A stretch of DNA of 64,000 nucleotides from Trema orientale. Lineage: Eukaryota > Streptophyta > Magnoliopsida > Rosales > Cannabaceae. Positions within the stretch are counted from its first letter, which is position 1; every line of letters starts with the position of its first letter. A program made the translations under genes and the position numbers. A model generated the notes under the pieces. It had not been told where the DNA came from, did no database searches, and saw nothing but the letters and a program-made list of their open reading frames with translations. This document shows positions 1 to 10,666 of this stretch, in pieces. Where the stretch lies: NCBI GenBank assembly GCA_002914845.1, contig JXTC01000011.1, positions 742,429 to 806,428 on the forward strand, given 5' to 3'.

Positions 1-50
1 ATCTTATCATATAATATCCTGAAACTAATAGCATCATTTATTATCTTCAG

Positions 51-791
51 TAAGAGAACAAACTTTTGGTTGAAAACCAATATCTCATTCACAGATATGT
101 CTCAATACTTTTGTTACATGGCATGCAACAAATGTAAAAGAGCTGCAGGTGCTCAAAATAATCAAACTTTTGAGTACCTCATTTGTGAAGAAAAAGAAGA
201 AATTAGAATACCAAGGTAAAACTCCTATCATTAATTGGTAATTTCTTATCTCCCTCATTATCCACTTACATAATAGTTAATTTTCTGAATAACTCAATAT
301 ATTCCCCGCAGATATCGTGTTCAGGTCTAGCTGACTGATAATTCTGGATCATTAGAAGTAACTTTATTCAGTGATGATGCAGAAAAAGTTCTCTGTTGTT
401 TAACGAAACAACTAATGGAGAATACATCACAGGTATACTCTTACAAACATAGTTTATATCCTATTTTTATGCTTACAAACTACTAATCTGCTAACTTTTC
501 TCATATGAACAGGATGGAATCAACAACATAGAAACAATAGATGCACTCTCAAGTGATAAAAAGTACATTGTCAGCATTAAAGCATCAAGGAACCAACATC
601 ACAGTGCAAACAAGCCAAAGTTTATAATTTATTCTTTGCTAGATTTACCTATCGAATCAGTTGATACTTTAACAGAGTCTACTTCATCAGCGATCTCTCC
701 ACATGCTCAACAAAAAACTGAATTCCTTTTGCCTACAAAGCAAGATTCGGATTACTCTGATCAACCTTCAGCATCTAAGAATCAGATCTAA
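51..791 (+). pseudogene. RPA70-like C-terminal region, broken by an in-frame stop
   Basis: Three exons join in one frame through normal GT/AG sites: 51-215, 312-432 and 513-791, ending in TAA. The product resembles the C-terminal OB-fold (DBD-C, Rep_fac-A_C) of the large subunit of replication protein A, which binds single-stranded DNA. Visible landmarks are an ACNKCK zinc-ribbon half and an LTDNSGSLEVTLFSDDAEK strand typical of the fold. Two defects are seen. A TAG at 328-330 interrupts exon 2 just before LTDNSG, and the second zinc pair is reduced to one cysteine (LICEEK). Upstream exons lie outside the window. It is probably dead Helitron cargo; a sequencing error at the TAG is the alternative. 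Confidence 0.75.
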
Positions 792-1129
792 CAAGATTAT
801 TTTAGTTATACATATACAACTAAAAGCGATAATGATATCACTCTTTTGACAAATGGCTCATTCTCTATATGTAACAAAATGAGCTATATTTTGTAGTCAT
901 GTACTAGACACAAAATGAGCTGCATTTTGTAATCCTTCTCTATAATTTTGTACATGACACATTCCCTATACAAGATATGTACACATTCCCTATACAAGAC
1001 ATATCATTCTATGTGTGACAATGTCTATAAAGAAAATTATATTATGGAGTTTATTTTACTATTTTAACTCCATCCCAGTTTTACAATACTTCAGTTTTGA
1101 TTTTCTTAAATACTAATAATACAAATGCC

Positions 1130-1159
1130 AACGTGCCGTAGGCACGTTCCTGTACTAGT
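1130..1159 (+). other. Helitron 3' terminal hairpin and CTAGT end
   Basis: Stem AACGTGCC/GGCACGTT with loop GTA, spacer CCTGTA, then CTAGT. In known Helitrons this hairpin acts as the rolling-circle stop signal. The flanking base after the end is A. Confidence 0.85.
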
Positions 1160-2722
1160 ACATATACATGTATGAGTTCATTATTGAAGAAAACCCATGG
1201 AGAGCCTAATGATAATATTCAATAGGAATACGTAGTGGCCATAAATTTCCATTAATGGTAGAACTAGCTAACGACTCTGTGACATGAATGACGTTAATTT
1301 TGAAGGGAATATTTATTGTTTTGGTGCTGAGAATGTGACATGAACAATATTTATAGCCCAGCTTTAATAACTTGGCTCAAACTTTAATTAAGTGGACAGT
1401 TAGCTAATAATATTTCTTAGCCCCCATTTACATTTTGCATAAAACGTCCACCTAAAGGTTGATCATGGTCTCTTCTCCATACTAAGTGTTTGACAAAGAC
1501 TTTCTCAACAAGAGATTTGTGATCTATAAAAATTGTAAGAAATAATAAAGAAGTAAAGAACATAGAATTTTCACATGTTTAGCCCCAAAAAGAATACAAA
1601 ATTTGTTTATTGGGTAAAACTCATTCCATTAATTTAAATTTTCCAGATGAGCATTAATTCCTACCGAAGATTGGTGGAATCCCAAATGACAATAGAATAT
1701 TTTAAACTATATTTAACTATTTGACTAAGATTGAGTGTGGTTTTATTTTTATGGAGCATATGAACTTAATTTCTATTTTGAGAGTTAATTTTAATTATGA
1801 AGTAAAATAAATTTTCATTAAGAAGTATTATTTTTAGTCTGATTATGAATAGTAATATTTAAAAAAATGAAATAAAAAAAATTGACTATTCTTCAGTTTT
1901 AACTTTATAAAACGAGCTGTTCTCAATCTAGATTTACGAAGTACTACAAAATGTGTCCTTTTATTCCACTCTTGCCCTACATATTAAAAAATATGCTTAA
2001 GAGCATACTATGTATGGGACATTTGTTTATAAAATCATAACTTAAAAGTGCGAACTACATGTGATTTTTATTTTAGAAGGTCCCGCATTTTTATTAGAGA
2101 GTAGTACATACGTAGTTCAACACAACAAATACCATTTTAACAAATTCTTTGTTTCCTGTTCAAGTACGTAGGAAATTCACAATCCTCATATAATTGTCAA
2201 CATGAACAGGTCACATAAAGTACTAACTACTGACTCCTAGTAGGCATATGGGGTCAAGTTCACTAATATGTACAAGACCATGTTTTTCTTCGCATCAATC
2301 ACTCATCACTAACCACTAAAGCAGTGCCCTCAAGCGCATTAAGTTGGGTCGACAATAATTGATGCAATTGACGCTGGTCCCTCTCCATGCTTTCTACTTC
2401 GATCGCCAACTAACGGCTATCATTGTTTCACTTTAACATATGATTTTTTTTCTTTTTTCATATATAATAAGCTTTTAATTGAGCTATATATGAAATAGGA
2501 CAAAGATCAACCCTATCTTGACCATGAAATCAAGTTCTTGAAACTAGGACTGGAGGACCATTTGGATAAACACGTATACGTCTTGAGCTTTGTGAAAAAG
2601 GACAAAAAATACGGAGGTTGGAGATTGATTTGTTTTGTTCTGGTTCACGAGCTGAGTTTAAGGGTGGAAAGAGACAATATTATAGTTACTTTTTCTTGTC
2701 GATCAATTGAAAATATAGATAT
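1160..2722. other. AT-rich intergenic stretch, no gene seen
   Basis: No convincing coding region, RNA gene or repeat structure is visible. The short open frame at 2538-2744 shows no recognisable motif and runs into the MITE that follows. Confidence 0.5.
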
Positions 2723-3079
2723 CCCGTTTGTTTCGCCTATTTGAATGTGTGTATTTGAAGAAAAATTGTGGAATGAGTTATAATTAGAATGGAAGACATT
2801 TGAATGGAAAAAATAATGAAATGGGTTATAATTAGAATGGGAGTATTGGAATGGACCATTCAAAAACACCTCTTCTCCTCCAGTCTCATCCAAGACACAA
2901 AAATCCATTCAAATAGTTGATGTGACTGATGAACCATTTGAATGGAAAAACTAAATTATTGAAACAAACACTCATTCTAAAAGACCATTTGAATGGAAAA
3001 TTTAGAGTTGTTGAAACAAACACCCATTCAAATAGATTTTTCATTCCAATGGAATGAAATGGGCGAACCAAACGGCCCC
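2723..3079. mobile_element. MITE with imperfect CCGTTTG(G/T)TTCGCC terminal inverted repeats
   Basis: The left end CCCGTTTGTTTCGCC (2723-2737) is an inverted match of the right end GGCGAACCAAACGGCCCC (3062-3079). The interior repeats CCATTTGAATGG several times in both orientations. Both flanks carry AGATAT, a possible but uncertain target duplication. The size of about 357 bp and the lack of coding sequence fit a non-autonomous element, perhaps PIF/Harbinger or hAT; the superfamily is not settled. Confidence 0.6.
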
Positions 3080-3569
3080 AGAGATATTCTTACATATAAG
3101 TATGCATTCGGAGAGAATATACAGTAATATGAATGGACGTAGTACTAATCAGTGTAATTGGAGATTGGAGAAACACGTTCCTTGTAGAGAAGCGTAGTTT
3201 TCAGTGTTAAAAATAAAAGATAGTAGAAAAATCAAAATATTTTCCATCATTTTCGGACTTCATGTTAAATTAGAGTTGTTCGGTAATAGGAAATGTCAAT
3301 TATGTGTCAGCATCCGGTTTATTGAAGATTAGCTAATATCCAGTTCATTATCAGTGAGTATCCCATTACCATTTAACACCTAAAGGTTTATAGTTGACCT
3401 GTTAATCTATTTTGCTTGAGTCTACATATTCTTGTTTGTATTCAATCTATTTACACGTAAAAATCACACAAAATAATGTGATTATTTCTTATTTATGTTT
3501 TTTCAAAATAGGACCACACATATCATTAATTAAAATTAATGGCACCATTGGTCCCCACCTTATTATCAT
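3080..3569. other. Intergenic, nothing recognised
   Basis: AT-rich DNA between two transposon relics. Two short open frames have no recognisable content. Confidence 0.4.
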
Positions 3570-4612
3570 TTTAGCATATTGGTCTTCAACATTTTTTTTG
3601 TGGCATTTAAGTACTAAGCGTTTCTCTTTTTGGCACATTTGGTCCTTTTAGCATATTTCATCCAAGATTCTATTAAAATTCATTTCAATTAGAGAAATTT
3701 TGCATCATTGATCTCGATTTTTTAATTGTTTAACAATTTAATCCCTATTTTTTTGTACTCATATTTCTGATTAACACTATTGCATCTGCCAATCTTTCAG
3801 AAAATTAAAATTCATATATGGATATAAAATAAATAGTTTATTTAAAAACTAAATTCAAAAAAGAAAAAAAAATATACTAATAAACCATATTTTATGTCAA
3901 ACTATAGTAACTTTATGAACAAAATCAAATTATAATAACTTTATGAACAAAAAATAATTATCTTACTATTTTTAAAACAAAAAAAAATTCACATACGCGC
4001 TTTTATACTAGTCAAATTTGACTGAAAATTTACTATATCTATTAAATGTTGATTATAATTATGAACGGTTATTTTTAAAAAATTAATTAATTATTTGCAG
4101 CAAATAAGCCTGAAAAGTTTTATAGTTTTCCATTAATTATTACCATTTTTAAAACAAAAAAAATTCACATACACACTTTTATACTAGTCAAATTTGACTG
4201 AAAATTTACTATATCTATTGAATACTCATGTAATTATGAATGGTTATTCTAAAAAAATTAATTAACTATTTACAGCGAATAAGCCTGAAAAATTTTATAG
4301 TTTTCCATTAAATATTCATTTCTTTATGTTATTGCATTCGTCAATCTTTTGAAAAATTAAATTTTTAGAATTTTAATTTTCTGAAAGATTCGGAGACGCA
4401 ATATTGTTAATTAGAAATATGAGTACAAAAAATAGGGATCAAATTGTTAAACAATTGAAAAATCGAGATCAATTGTGTAAAATTTTTCTCATTTAAATGA
4501 ATTTTAATAAAATCTTGGATAGAATATGCCAAAAAGACCAATGGTGCCAAAAAGATAAACGTTTAGTACTTAAATACCAAAAAAAAAAAAAAAAAGATTG
4601 AGGACCAATATG
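3570..4612. mobile_element. Long-TIR foldback element (MULE-like, non-coding)
   Basis: About 240 bp at 3570-3812 reappears inverted at about 4357-4612. For example GCATATTGGTC, TTTAAGTACTAA, TTGATCTCGATTTTT and TTTCAGAAAATTAAAATT occur in order on one arm and reverse-complemented on the other. The centre has no coding capacity and holds a tandem duplication. Long TIRs around a short AT-rich core are typical of Mutator-like MITEs, but the superfamily is inferred from structure only. Element ends are approximate. Confidence 0.75.
3964..4317 (+). repeat. Two tandem copies of a roughly 177-bp unit inside the foldback element
   Basis: Both copies run from TACTATTTTTAAAAC-like sequence through ACTAGTCAAATTTGACTG and AATAAGCCTGAAAA to TTTTCCATTAA. 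The second begins near 4141. They differ by scattered substitutions. Confidence 0.85.
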
Positions 4613-5472
4613 CCATTTACATATGTGCGTGTTTTAACGTGTTCCTAGCGTAATTGGGTCTAATATGTGCTCAATTTTTTTTTTTTCACATTTTTCGTGA
4701 TTTCTATCTAAATTTTACACAGTTAGATACGATTCCTTCATGGTAAGTGGGTCTTATGGGCACATGTTCCATATATAACCTCAATTTTTCTATTCATTTG
4801 TGGGGGAGTTGGTAAGTGATCACTACTGTATAAATTCAATCGTAGATGTCTTTAGATCCATCTACGTGAATCAAACCTACGTTTATTGGTCTAAAATCTT
4901 TATTCGGATTTTATTGCAAAATTGTCCATATTTTTGTGGATAAAGATCTATGTGATTATCTAATTGTTTGTGGACATCCAAGAGAATGCCACAGTATTCT
5001 AGCAGCCAGATTTGGCAGGAAATTGTGACAGGGTTTGGATTATATCCTAGTGGTTGTCGTCTGTTTGTCCAACCTACCAGAGACAATTAAGATTAAAATT
5101 CAGGATAATATCTTCACAGCTCATCACATTACTTTTTATCATATGAATACTAAATATTATACAGAACTTTACGTGAAATTTATGCCCATTGTCCGCCGCT
5201 TAAATAACTTCCATTAGCAAACCAAAGATTATACGAAGTTAATAGAATATTTGTTGTAATCACCGAGAATATAAATGAGATTATACGTTGAACAAGCGTA
5301 AAACTTAAGAGAATTGGAAAAATAAGTTTGGAAAAAAAAAAAGTTATTAAGTTTTAGCAAAATACCAATTCCAACTTAGTCTTTTTTTTTCACAAAAACA
5401 AAAAACAAAACAAAAGATATGCCCTTAATTTGTCAAATTGGATTAAAATTATCATTTAGATCTGGCTTGATG
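4613..5472. other. Intergenic, nothing recognised
   Basis: Open frames of 60-67 residues on both strands near 4883-5217 overlap one another and match no family I know. Confidence 0.4.
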
Positions 5473-5648
5473 GGTGATATCATTATTGCAGCTGTATAGA
5501 CTACAGTTTAGCCTAAGAACAAGAGCTTAGACGACGCCGATCTCGGAAATACCTGGTAGTTGGAATCGCGCGTGCGAAATGTGAACGAACTTTACCTCCA
5601 CAAATTGCAACCAGAAACTTATTGGAACGAGATTCTTCTCCAAAGATT
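5473..5648 (+). pseudogene. Subtilase relic (catalytic-Asp region fragment)
   Basis: This segment aligns base for base with about 8635-8812 of the intact subtilase downstream. The first part reads like DIIIAAV-stop-TTV-stop-PKNKSLDDADLG against DVVIGVLDTGVWPESKSFDDTGLG. After one frameshift it reads GSWNRACEM-stop-TNFTSTNCNQ then KLIGTRFFS, against GSWKGACETGTNFTASNCNR then KLIGARFFS. The catalytic Asp motif LDTG is lost, three stops and a frameshift are present, and the flanks are unrelated. It is a decayed piece of a second subtilase on the same strand, most simply the remnant of a tandem duplicate; a fragment carried by a transposon is the alternative. Confidence 0.8.
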
Positions 5649-6529
5649 AGGTTTGGTTGGGGGAGAGAGATGGAATAATACTGAAATTACAAACTTAACT
5701 ACTTATGGTTGTAAGATAATTTAGCTTTAATTCACATAATCAATATAGAACACAAATATATGGAATTAACGGATAAATACTTCTTGAATCCATAAGAAGA
5801 AATTAGCACAATGAAAAACCCTTTAATAACTCTGCAACATAGAAAACTACTTGCATAAACGCATATGTTAATTAGATCTTTTTCAACTTTCTTCTAACTT
5901 TTTAAGACGGCAATCAATGAGGCAAACATATCTAAGTTGTATAGAGAGGTGAAGGAATATAATCTATAGAGATATTTATATAGAGATTTCACCCATTAAA
6001 AAATACTAAAAGACCTACACTAAAATACCATATTATTAATTGGCCAAAACTCAAGAGGTTCACTAAGTCTAATTCTCAATTATGATTACAAGTGATAAAC
6101 TGGACCTTCGAACACTAGTTAAACTATAATCTAATCCATTTTTGACAAAACAAAAGTCCAATTAATAACTGCATAAATATATAAATTCTAACAATACTTT
6201 GTCAAATTAAGACCACACCATCAACATGAGTGATTTAGAAATATGCTATATTGTCGTCTATAAATTTTGTGGTTATTCAGAAAAGAAGAGAAGAAAGAAT
6301 ACAACTATAAATTAAAGAAAAAAGGGCAGAGATTGGAGAAGAAGGAAACACTCTTTTCCTTATTATGTTTTGTACGAAAGAATAACGTAATCCATCCAAG
6401 TATAGGTATTAGATTATATGTATTTATATAAAAGTATATATTTTAAAAAAGTTAGACTATGTATTTCAGATCATCGAATCTCATATATATAATTCTTCTG
6501 TTTTATAATTTAATAAACAAACTCTTTCA
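5649..6529. other. Intergenic, nothing recognised
   Basis: AT-rich sequence with no sizeable open frame and no further match to the subtilase. Confidence 0.4.
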
Positions 6530-6834
6530 CTATATTTGGTAGGAGCGTCTGAGAAAAATTTAGGAATAATGGGATATGTAAAAGAGGGAGAAGAAAATAA
6601 TAATCTCTTCACTTATTTAGAGAGAAGGTAGAGAGTTGAAATATAAATAACTACTTATTTATGAATTTATTACATTATCATCTTTTTAGTAATCGTTTAA
6701 GATAACATATATGTCATTATATACAGAGAGGGAAATAATTTCTTTCATTTAGTGATGGATCCAAAATTGTGGACCAATGAGATTTTTGACACCTCTAATT
6801 CTATTCTCCCTCTCATTTCTCTTACCAAATATAG
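6530..6834. mobile_element. MITE with CTATATTTGGTA terminal inverted repeats
   Basis: CTATATTTGGTAGGAG at the left end (from 6530) is inverted as CTCTTACCAAATATAG at the right end (to 6834). The body is about 305 bp and non-coding. Family not assigned. Confidence 0.65.
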
Positions 6835-6930
6835 AATTTTACCTCTTTTTTCGTCCACCTCCCTCCCCATCCTGCCACAAATTTTTCTCACAAATAAAGT
6901 GTCAATATGTTAGAATATAAAGTAATGTTA

Positions 6931-7044
6931 AGGGCACTAATAACACCAAATACTATACTCTAAGAGAGATATGAGATCCACTTCAAAACTTATATACAGG
7001 CCTCACAACTTCATTACGTGGTATCGTGTATCACTAATGCCCTC
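6931..7044. mobile_element. Short Tourist-like MITE with TTA target duplication
   Basis: AGGGCACTAATAACACC at the left is mirrored by GGTATCGTGTATCACTAATGCCCT on the right, and the element is flanked by TTA on both sides (6928-6930 and 7045-7047). A 3-bp TTA/TAA duplication is the signature of PIF/Harbinger Tourist elements. It is 114 bp and non-coding. Confidence 0.6.
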
Positions 7045-8247
7045 TTACCATTTTTGTATGATGTACGTAATTACATAACAACTAAATCTTTTATTCAGCA
7101 AAATTTTAATAAAAAGTGAGAATGTTACATTGGCTGTCGATGAAAGCGACGTCCTGAAAACACCTTGCAAGAACGTCATCTTTACAAGAGGCAAAAATCT
7201 CGTGGACAAAACACAAAAGTAAGCAAATCCAACGCTTTATAATATATAGAATTAATTTCTAATTCCAATGTCATCCTGGCAAACGGATGCACGTGATCCT
7301 TGGGCCCACCAGCCGCATAAACGTACAAAACATAATCCATGTGTCCACTTTTAACATTGGAACTTTCTCTTGGGTGAAATTACTAACTAGTAATACTCGT
7401 GAGATTTACTTGGCCCGTTTATTACGGTGGAAGAAAAGATTATTTCATTTCAAGACAAGTTTGTTGGCAGGTAGAACCTCCTCATATTTTCACTCACCAA
7501 CCAACGCACATTTAATTATATAATTAAAATTAATGATAATAAAAGTTATCACAAGGTGACACACCACCCGTGAACCTAAACACCTAGAATTTAAGGCCTT
7601 TTTTCTTTTGTAGTTTCATATTGTCTTCCAAAATCGGCAGCTGTAATCTATGATGAAATTTATAAGTTATCACTTTGTCAGGTGAGAGATTCAAAACGAT
7701 TTGGTTCACAGTTTTGGGGCAATGTGGCTAAGGAATTTCTAAGCCTAAGTGGGTTCCACGAGAGAATTGGGCCTAAAAGTGTAAATATATAGATATAAGT
7801 TGTCCCATATATTCTGAAAAGGGGTAAAGATTGGTGTTATCTTTCGGTTCTGAAAAAAGAGTGGAAAAAATTTTGGACACTGAAAGAATCTGAGCGAGAG
7901 GAAAAATAAATAAATTAAAATGGGTTAAATAAAAAAGCCTGAATGCACGTGACGAAAGCTAATCAATCTGGTTCTTAAATTTTGCAATGCTGTTACGAAA
8001 TGGGTCTCACCCCTTTTGTCATAACGCAATTATTCAGAAATGGGTCTATTACTCTTATTATAAGTTGAGCTCGATTTCAAGCTCAAATCTCTGTCCACTC
8101 TCTTTCTATTGAAAGAGAATTTCGCTATAGTTATTTTTTCACCCTTTTTCTTTTAATTTATTTTCTTCTTCTATTACTTTTTCTTCTTCTTTTTTTTTTT
8201 TCAATTTTGTTTTGTGAACTAGGAACTGAAGAAGAAGAAGATAAGCC
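7045..8247 (+). promoter_or_regulatory. Upstream region of the subtilase gene
   Basis: No gene is visible. Two CACGTG G-boxes occur, in GCACGTGATCC near 7291 and GCACGTGACG near 7945. A weak TATA-like TTATAAG lies near 8058, and the last 120 bases before the start codon are a pyrimidine-rich leader with TTCTTC runs. Promoter function is inferred from position. Confidence 0.4.
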
Positions 8248-10521
8248 ATGCTTAATTTTCTCGTGATTCTTTTTGTTCTTCTGGGTTCAAGCCTTGTCTC
8301 CGTGGCCGTGGTGGAAGAGAACCCGAAAACGACATACATTATCCGAATGGCCAAGTACCAAATGCCAGCGGCGTTCGAGCACCACTCCCACTGGTACGAC
8401 TCGTCGCTCAAATCGGTGTCCCACTCGGCCGAAATGCTCTACACCTACAACAATGTCGTCCACGGATTCTCCACCAAGCTGACGCCCCAAGAAGCCGAGT
8501 CCCTGAAAACCCGACCCGGAGTCCTCTCCGTTTGGCCCGAACTCAGGTACGAGCTGCACACGACTCGGACCCCCGAGTTTCTCGGGCTCGGCAAGACCGA
8601 CTCTGTATACCCCGAGTCCGACTCCGTCAGCGACGTAGTCATCGGAGTTTTGGACACCGGGGTCTGGCCCGAGAGCAAGAGCTTCGACGACACGGGTCTC
8701 GGGCCGGTACCCGGCAGCTGGAAAGGCGCGTGCGAGACTGGAACGAACTTTACTGCCTCCAACTGCAACCGGAAGCTCATCGGGGCGAGATTCTTCTCCA
8801 GGGGGTACGAGGCCACGCTGGGACCCATCGACACGTCCCGCGAGTCGAAGTCCCCGAGGGACGACGACGGCCACGGGACCCACACGGCGAGCACGGCGGC
8901 CGGGTCGGTGGTGGAGGGGGCGAGCCTGTTCGGGTACGCGCCGGGGACGGCGCGTGGAATGGCGACGCGGGCGAGGGTGGCGGTGTACAAGGTCTGCTGG
9001 GTCGGTGGGTGCTTCAGCTCGGACATACTGAAGGCCATAGACCAGGCGGTGGAGGACAACGTCAACGTCCTGTCCATGTCGCTCGGCGGCGGAATGTCCG
9101 ACTACTACAGGGACAGCGTGGCGGTCGGGGCCTTCGGGGCGATGGAGAAGGGCGTTTTCATCTCTTGCTCGGCGGGGAACGCGGGGCCCAGCTCGTTCAG
9201 CCTGTCGAACTTGGCCCCGTGGATCACCACCGTGGGCGCCGGCACACTGGATCGGGATTTCCCGGCTTATGTCAGCCTCGGCAACGGGATGAACTATTCC
9301 GGGGTCTCGCTTTACCGGGGGAACTCGTTGCCCGGGACTCTGTTGCCGTTGGTTTACGCCGCGAACGCGAGCAACGCCACGAACGGAAATCTGTGCATGA
9401 TGGGGACGTTGATACCGGAAAAGGTCGCCGGGAAGATCGTGCTCTGTGACCGGGGAGTCAACGCCAGGGTTCAGAAGGGAGCTGTGGTCAAAGCCGCAGG
9501 TGGGTTAGGGATGATACTGGCTAACACCGCCGCGAACGGCGAGGAGCTCGTCGCCGACGCTCACCTCTTGGCGGCCACTTCGGTGGGTCAAAAGTCCGGC
9601 GAGGAGATCAAGAAGTACTTGGCCTCGGATCCGAAACCGACGGTCACGATTCTCTTCGAGGGGACCAAGGTGGGGATCCAGCCGTCCCCGGTGGTGGCCG
9701 CTTTCAGCTCCAGGGGTCCCAACTCGATCACGCCGGAGATTCTCAAGCCTGACATTATCGCGCCAGGTGTCAACATCATAGCGGGTTGGTCAGGAGCACT
9801 GGGTCCCACCGGTCTGCCGATTGATAGCCGGCGCGTGGCTTTCAACATCATCTCCGGCACGTCGATGTCTTGCCCTCACGTGAGCGGGCTCGCGGCGCTG
9901 CTCAAGGGGGCCCACCCGGAGTGGAGCCCCGCCACGATTAGGTCGGCGCTTATGACCACGGCTTATACCGTGTACAAAAATGGCCAGAGGATACTTGACA
10001 TAGCTACCGGGAAACCGTCTACGCCGTTTGATCATGGAGCTGGACACGTGGATCCAGTTGCGGCCCTTGATCCCGGGTTGGTTTATGATTTAACGGTGGA
10101 TGATTACGTGGGGTTTCTCTGTGCTTTGAATTATACAGATGAACAGATTAGTGGGCTTACCAGAAATAAATCACGTTGCGACACTAAGCAGAAATACAGT
10201 GTGACTGATCTTAATTACCCTTCTTTTGCTGTCAATTTCCTGTCAACAGGTGGGTCCACCGTAGCTAGGTACAGTCGGACTCTGACCAACGTGGGCCCAC
10301 CTGGAACATATAAGGTGTCGTTGAAATCCGAGACCCAATTGGTGAAAATCTCGGTTGCTCCTGAGACGTTGACTTTCGGTCAACGGGGCGAGAAGAAGAG
10401 CTATACGGTGACGTTTAACGCAGTGGGATCAATGCCGCCAAATTCAAACAGCTTTGGTCACATTGAATGGTCAGATGGGAAGCACGTGGTGGGAAGCCCC
10501 ATTGCTTTTAGCTGGAGCTGA
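8248..10521 (+). CDS. SBT1.7: Subtilisin-like serine protease, SBT1.7/ARA12 type
   Basis: A single-exon gene of 757 codons, the same length as Arabidopsis SBT1.7 as I recall it. Layout: signal peptide 1-22 or so; I9 propeptide about 28-107 ending before TTRTPEFLGL, the usual mature N-terminus; peptidase S8 domain with an inserted PA domain about 355-460; fibronectin III-like C-terminal domain from about 655. The catalytic residues are Asp136 (VLDTGVWPES), His209 (DDDGHGTHTAS) and Ser539 (SGTSMSCPHVSG), with the oxyanion Asn311 in SAGNAGP. The family is secreted to the cell wall, and SBT1.7 affects seed-coat mucilage release by acting on wall proteins. Multiple N-glycosylation motifs are visible. 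The first three-quarters are strongly GC-rich and the end is not. The GC-rich part causes many open frames on other strands that are not genes. Orthology to SBT1.7 rather than a close paralogue is likely but unproven. Confidence 0.95.
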   Translation: MLNFLVILFVLLGSSLVSVAVVEENPKTTYIIRMAKYQMPAAFEHHSHWYDSSLKSVSHSAEMLYTYNNVVHGFSTKLTPQEAESLKTRPGVLSVWPELRYELHTTRTPEFLGLGKTDSVYPESDSVSDVVIGVLDTGVWPESKSFDDTGLGPVPGSWKGACETGTNFTASNCNRKLIGARFFSRGYEATLGPIDTSRESKSPRDDDGHGTHTASTAAGSVVEGASLFGYAPGTARGMATRARVAVYKVCWVGGCFSSDILKAIDQAVEDNVNVLSMSLGGGMSDYYRDSVAVGAFGAMEKGVFISCSAGNAGPSSFSLSNLAPWITTVGAGTLDRDFPAYVSLGNGMNYSGVSLYRGNSLPGTLLPLVYAANASNATNGNLCMMGTLIPEKVAGKIVLCDRGVNARVQKGAVVKAAGGLGMILANTAANGEELVADAHLLAATSVGQKSGEEIKKYLASDPKPTVTILFEGTKVGIQPSPVVAAFSSRGPNSITPEILKPDIIAPGVNIIAGWSGALGPTGLPIDSRRVAFNIISGTSMSCPHVSGLAALLKGAHPEWSPATIRSALMTTAYTVYKNGQRILDIATGKPSTPFDHGAGHVDPVAALDPGLVYDLTVDDYVGFLCALNYTDEQISGLTRNKSRCDTKQKYSVTDLNYPSFAVNFLSTGGSTVARYSRTLTNVGPPGTYKVSLKSETQLVKISVAPETLTFGQRGEKKSYTVTFNAVGSMPPNSNSFGHIEWSDGKHVVGSPIAFSWS

Positions 10522-10633
10522 TAATAAAATGAGGATAGACCATTAAGTGTGTGGGACTAGAAAGGGTTAAGACTGATACTAATTCACCCGCTCAAAGAGG
10601 GGTTTTAATTGCTTAAATCGTCTAAATGTCAAG

Positions 10634-10666
<33 letters not shown>

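Larger units (their letters stand above)
1..1159 (+). mobile_element. 3' part of a Helitron carrying an RPA70-like gene
   Basis: The right end is diagnostic. An 8-bp stem (1130-1137 pairing with 1141-1148, loop GTA) is followed after six bases by CTAGT at 1155-1159, which matches the Helitron 3' rule of a GC-rich hairpin then CTRRT. The RPA70-like coding relic upstream, reading towards this end, fits known biology because plant Helitrons often carry RPA1-like genes beside Rep/helicase. The 5' end (TC start) and any Rep/helicase lie left of the window, so autonomy cannot be judged. Between the gene and the hairpin, 840-1080 holds AT-rich sequence with short direct repeats such as ACATTCCCTATACAAGA. 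Confidence 0.8.

Noticed and set aside
8273-10047. Several open frames of 69-305 residues on other frames and the opposite strand of the subtilase gene
   Set aside because: They are by-products of the GC-rich coding sequence, where stop codons are rare; none has family motifs.
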